Shown here one piece after another: positions 6,163-6,558 of a DNA stretch of 6,558 bases. This stretch comes from Acidimicrobiaceae bacterium (GTDB lineage Bacteria > Actinomycetota > Acidimicrobiia > Acidimicrobiales > Ilumatobacteraceae): assembly GCA_947486675.1 (NCBI GenBank), contig CANKUF010000043.1, positions 1-6,558 of the forward strand, given 5' to 3'. Below the pieces are notes generated by a model that saw nothing but the letters and a program-made list of their open reading frames with translations, made no database searches and was not told where the DNA came from. How positions within the stretch are numbered: position 1 is the first letter of the stretch; each line of letters starts with the position of its first letter. The position numbers were made by a program, and so were the translations under genes.

Positions 6163-6524
6163 GCCAGCAGTACGCGGAGTTCATTCAGTCGTTCGTGATT
6201 TACGCGATACCACACCCACGTGCCGCGCTTCTCGCTCAGGAGTAACCCGGCCTCGCGAAGAACTTTGAGGTGGTGACTCACCGTTGGCTGTGATCGACCT
6301 GTTGGCTTCACCAGATTGCACGCGCATGTCTCGGTGTTTGGAGATGCGGCAATCAAACTAAAGAGTTTGAGGCGAATGGGGTCGGACAATGCTGCAAAAC
6401 CGAGCGCCAGACCTGCAGCCTGTGACGATGTGAGTGCGGTGTCTGAAACGGGGCCGCAGCAATCTTTTGGGGTGGCAGTAAATCGCTTCTGCTGAGGTGT
6501 CTTTGTTATATTGATAGTTATCAA
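6159..6524 (-). CDS. arsR: ArsR/SmtB-family metal(loid)-responsive repressor
   Basis: This 121-aa winged-helix repressor probably dissociates from its operator on binding thiophilic metal or metalloid ions. The core is ALSDPIRLKLFSLIA (45-59), a recognition helix in QPTVSHHLKVLREAGLL (79-95), and the wing EKRGTWVWYRV (98-108), all typical of actinobacterial ArsR proteins. Candidate sensor thiols are an adjacent Cys22-Cys23 pair near the N-terminus and Cys67-Cys69 (CAC). The Cys-Cys pair plus a Cys in the helix region resembles Corynebacterium glutamicum ArsR (C15, C16, C55), while CxC resembles E. coli ArsR (C32, C34). As(III)/Sb(III) is therefore the best guess, with Cd/Pb possible. The only canonical in-frame start giving the whole domain is TTG at 6524-6522, which lies inside the operator palindrome; no ATG or GTG precedes the domain. 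It converges on patA with a 4-base overlap at the stop codons and is divergent to the partial gene at the window end. Confidence 0.92.
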   Translation of the reverse strand: MITINITKTPQQKRFTATPKDCCGPVSDTALTSSQAAGLALGFAALSDPIRLKLFSLIAASPNTETCACNLVKPTGRSQPTVSHHLKVLREAGLLLSEKRGTWVWYRVNHERLNELRVLLA

Positions 6525-6533
6525 TATAACAAA
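6502..6533. promoter_or_regulatory. Perfect 15-2-15 inverted repeat, probable ArsR operator
   Basis: The left arm TTTGTTATATTGATA (6502-6516) and right arm TATCAATATAACAAA (6519-6533) are exact reverse complements around a GT spacer. The inner part has the ATA-NN-TAT centre of ArsR/SmtB 12-2-12 operators, and the site lies between arsR and a divergent start, as expected for autoregulation plus control of a resistance gene. It is AT-rich against a balanced background. Mismatch begins just outside (6501/6534). Confidence 0.92.
6503..6530 (+). promoter_or_regulatory. Candidate promoter for the divergent gene, embedded in the operator
   Basis: TTGTTA (6503-6508) and TATAAC (6525-6530) are separated by 16 bases, giving 4/6 and 5/6 matches to the -35 and -10 consensus. 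Predicted initiation would be near 6537, just ahead of the ribosome binding site. Because the site is a palindrome, the same pair exists on the minus strand. A repressor bound here would block polymerase on both strands. This is a sequence match only; other overlapping -10 choices such as TATATT exist. Confidence 0.5.
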
Positions 6534-6537
6534 TGAA

Positions 6538-6542
6538 AGAGG
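6538..6542 (+). promoter_or_regulatory. Ribosome binding site AGAGG of the divergent gene
   Basis: AGAGG lies 3 bases before the ATG at 6546 and 6 bases before the ATG at 6549. The spacing favours 6549 as the start, with both codons in the same frame. Together with the operator it supports a real gene running off the window. Confidence 0.6.
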
Positions 6543-6548
6543 CCAATG

Positions 6549-6558
6549 ATGTCGCGAG
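6549..6558 (+). CDS. Start of a divergent ArsR-regulated gene (3'-truncated)
   Basis: Only ATG TCG CGA and one further base are in the window (Met-Ser-Arg; Met-Met-Ser-Arg if the ATG at 6546 is used). The product cannot be identified. The call rests on the ribosome binding site, the operator and the divergent layout. By context it would be a metal or arsenite efflux protein, a resistance enzyme or similar, but nothing in the visible codons shows this. Confidence 0.55.

Noticed and set aside
6140..6170. GGC/GCC complementarity around the patA stop as a bidirectional terminator
   Set aside because: The stem is about 3 bases with no flanking T or A run; not enough to call.

Overview
The window is a conserved actinobacterial housekeeping block for phospholipid/phosphatidylinositol and thiol metabolism, plus threonyl-tRNA synthetase, ending in a small metal- or metalloid-responsive regulator. 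The organism is inferred to be an actinobacterium: the first gene is an MshC-type mycothiol ligase, a pathway essentially limited to Actinobacteria. The order thrS, HIT-family Ap4A phosphorylase, phosphatidylinositol-phosphate synthase, PatA-like acyltransferase matches, from memory, the Mycobacterium tuberculosis thrS-Rv2613c-pgsA1-Rv2611c block. Base composition looks close to balanced by eye (not counted), well below mycobacteria or Streptomyces. A lower-GC lineage such as an aquatic member of the Acidimicrobiia would fit, but that placement is a guess.

Layout: six co-directional plus-strand genes and one 5'-truncated gene fill 1-6162 almost without gaps. They are mshC (3' part), a PlsC-type acyltransferase (overlapping mshC by one base), thrS (after 41 bases), a HIT hydrolase/phosphorylase (5 bases later), a two-helix membrane protein of unknown function (ATGA overlap), a pgsA-type PIP synthase (24-base gap) and a PatA-type acyltransferase (9-base gap). 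No rho-independent terminator was recognised within this run. Possible leaderless-type -10 boxes lie just ahead of thrS and pgsA, so the block may be several overlapping transcripts rather than one.

At the right end an ArsR/SmtB-family repressor gene on the minus strand converges on patA, with the two stop codons overlapping by four bases. Upstream of arsR lies a perfect 15-base inverted repeat with a 2-base spacer (6502-6533), an almost certain ArsR operator, followed by a good ribosome binding site and the first codons of a divergent plus-strand gene cut by the window end. This is probably a small metal or metalloid resistance unit next to the core block.

How the genes fit together: the PlsC-type enzyme would make phosphatidate, the precursor of CDP-diacylglycerol; PgsA would join that to inositol phosphate; PatA would acylate a mannosylated product. 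Mycothiol also derives from inositol 1-phosphate, so the block touches two inositol-phosphate-consuming pathways. ThrRS can form Ap4A as a side product and the HIT enzyme would degrade it. No clearly new system is visible. The most informative points are the arsR operator and odd arsR start, the Arg/Lys exchanges and arginine-rich tail of the PIP synthase, the unknown membrane protein inserted in the block, and the absence of pimA after patA.
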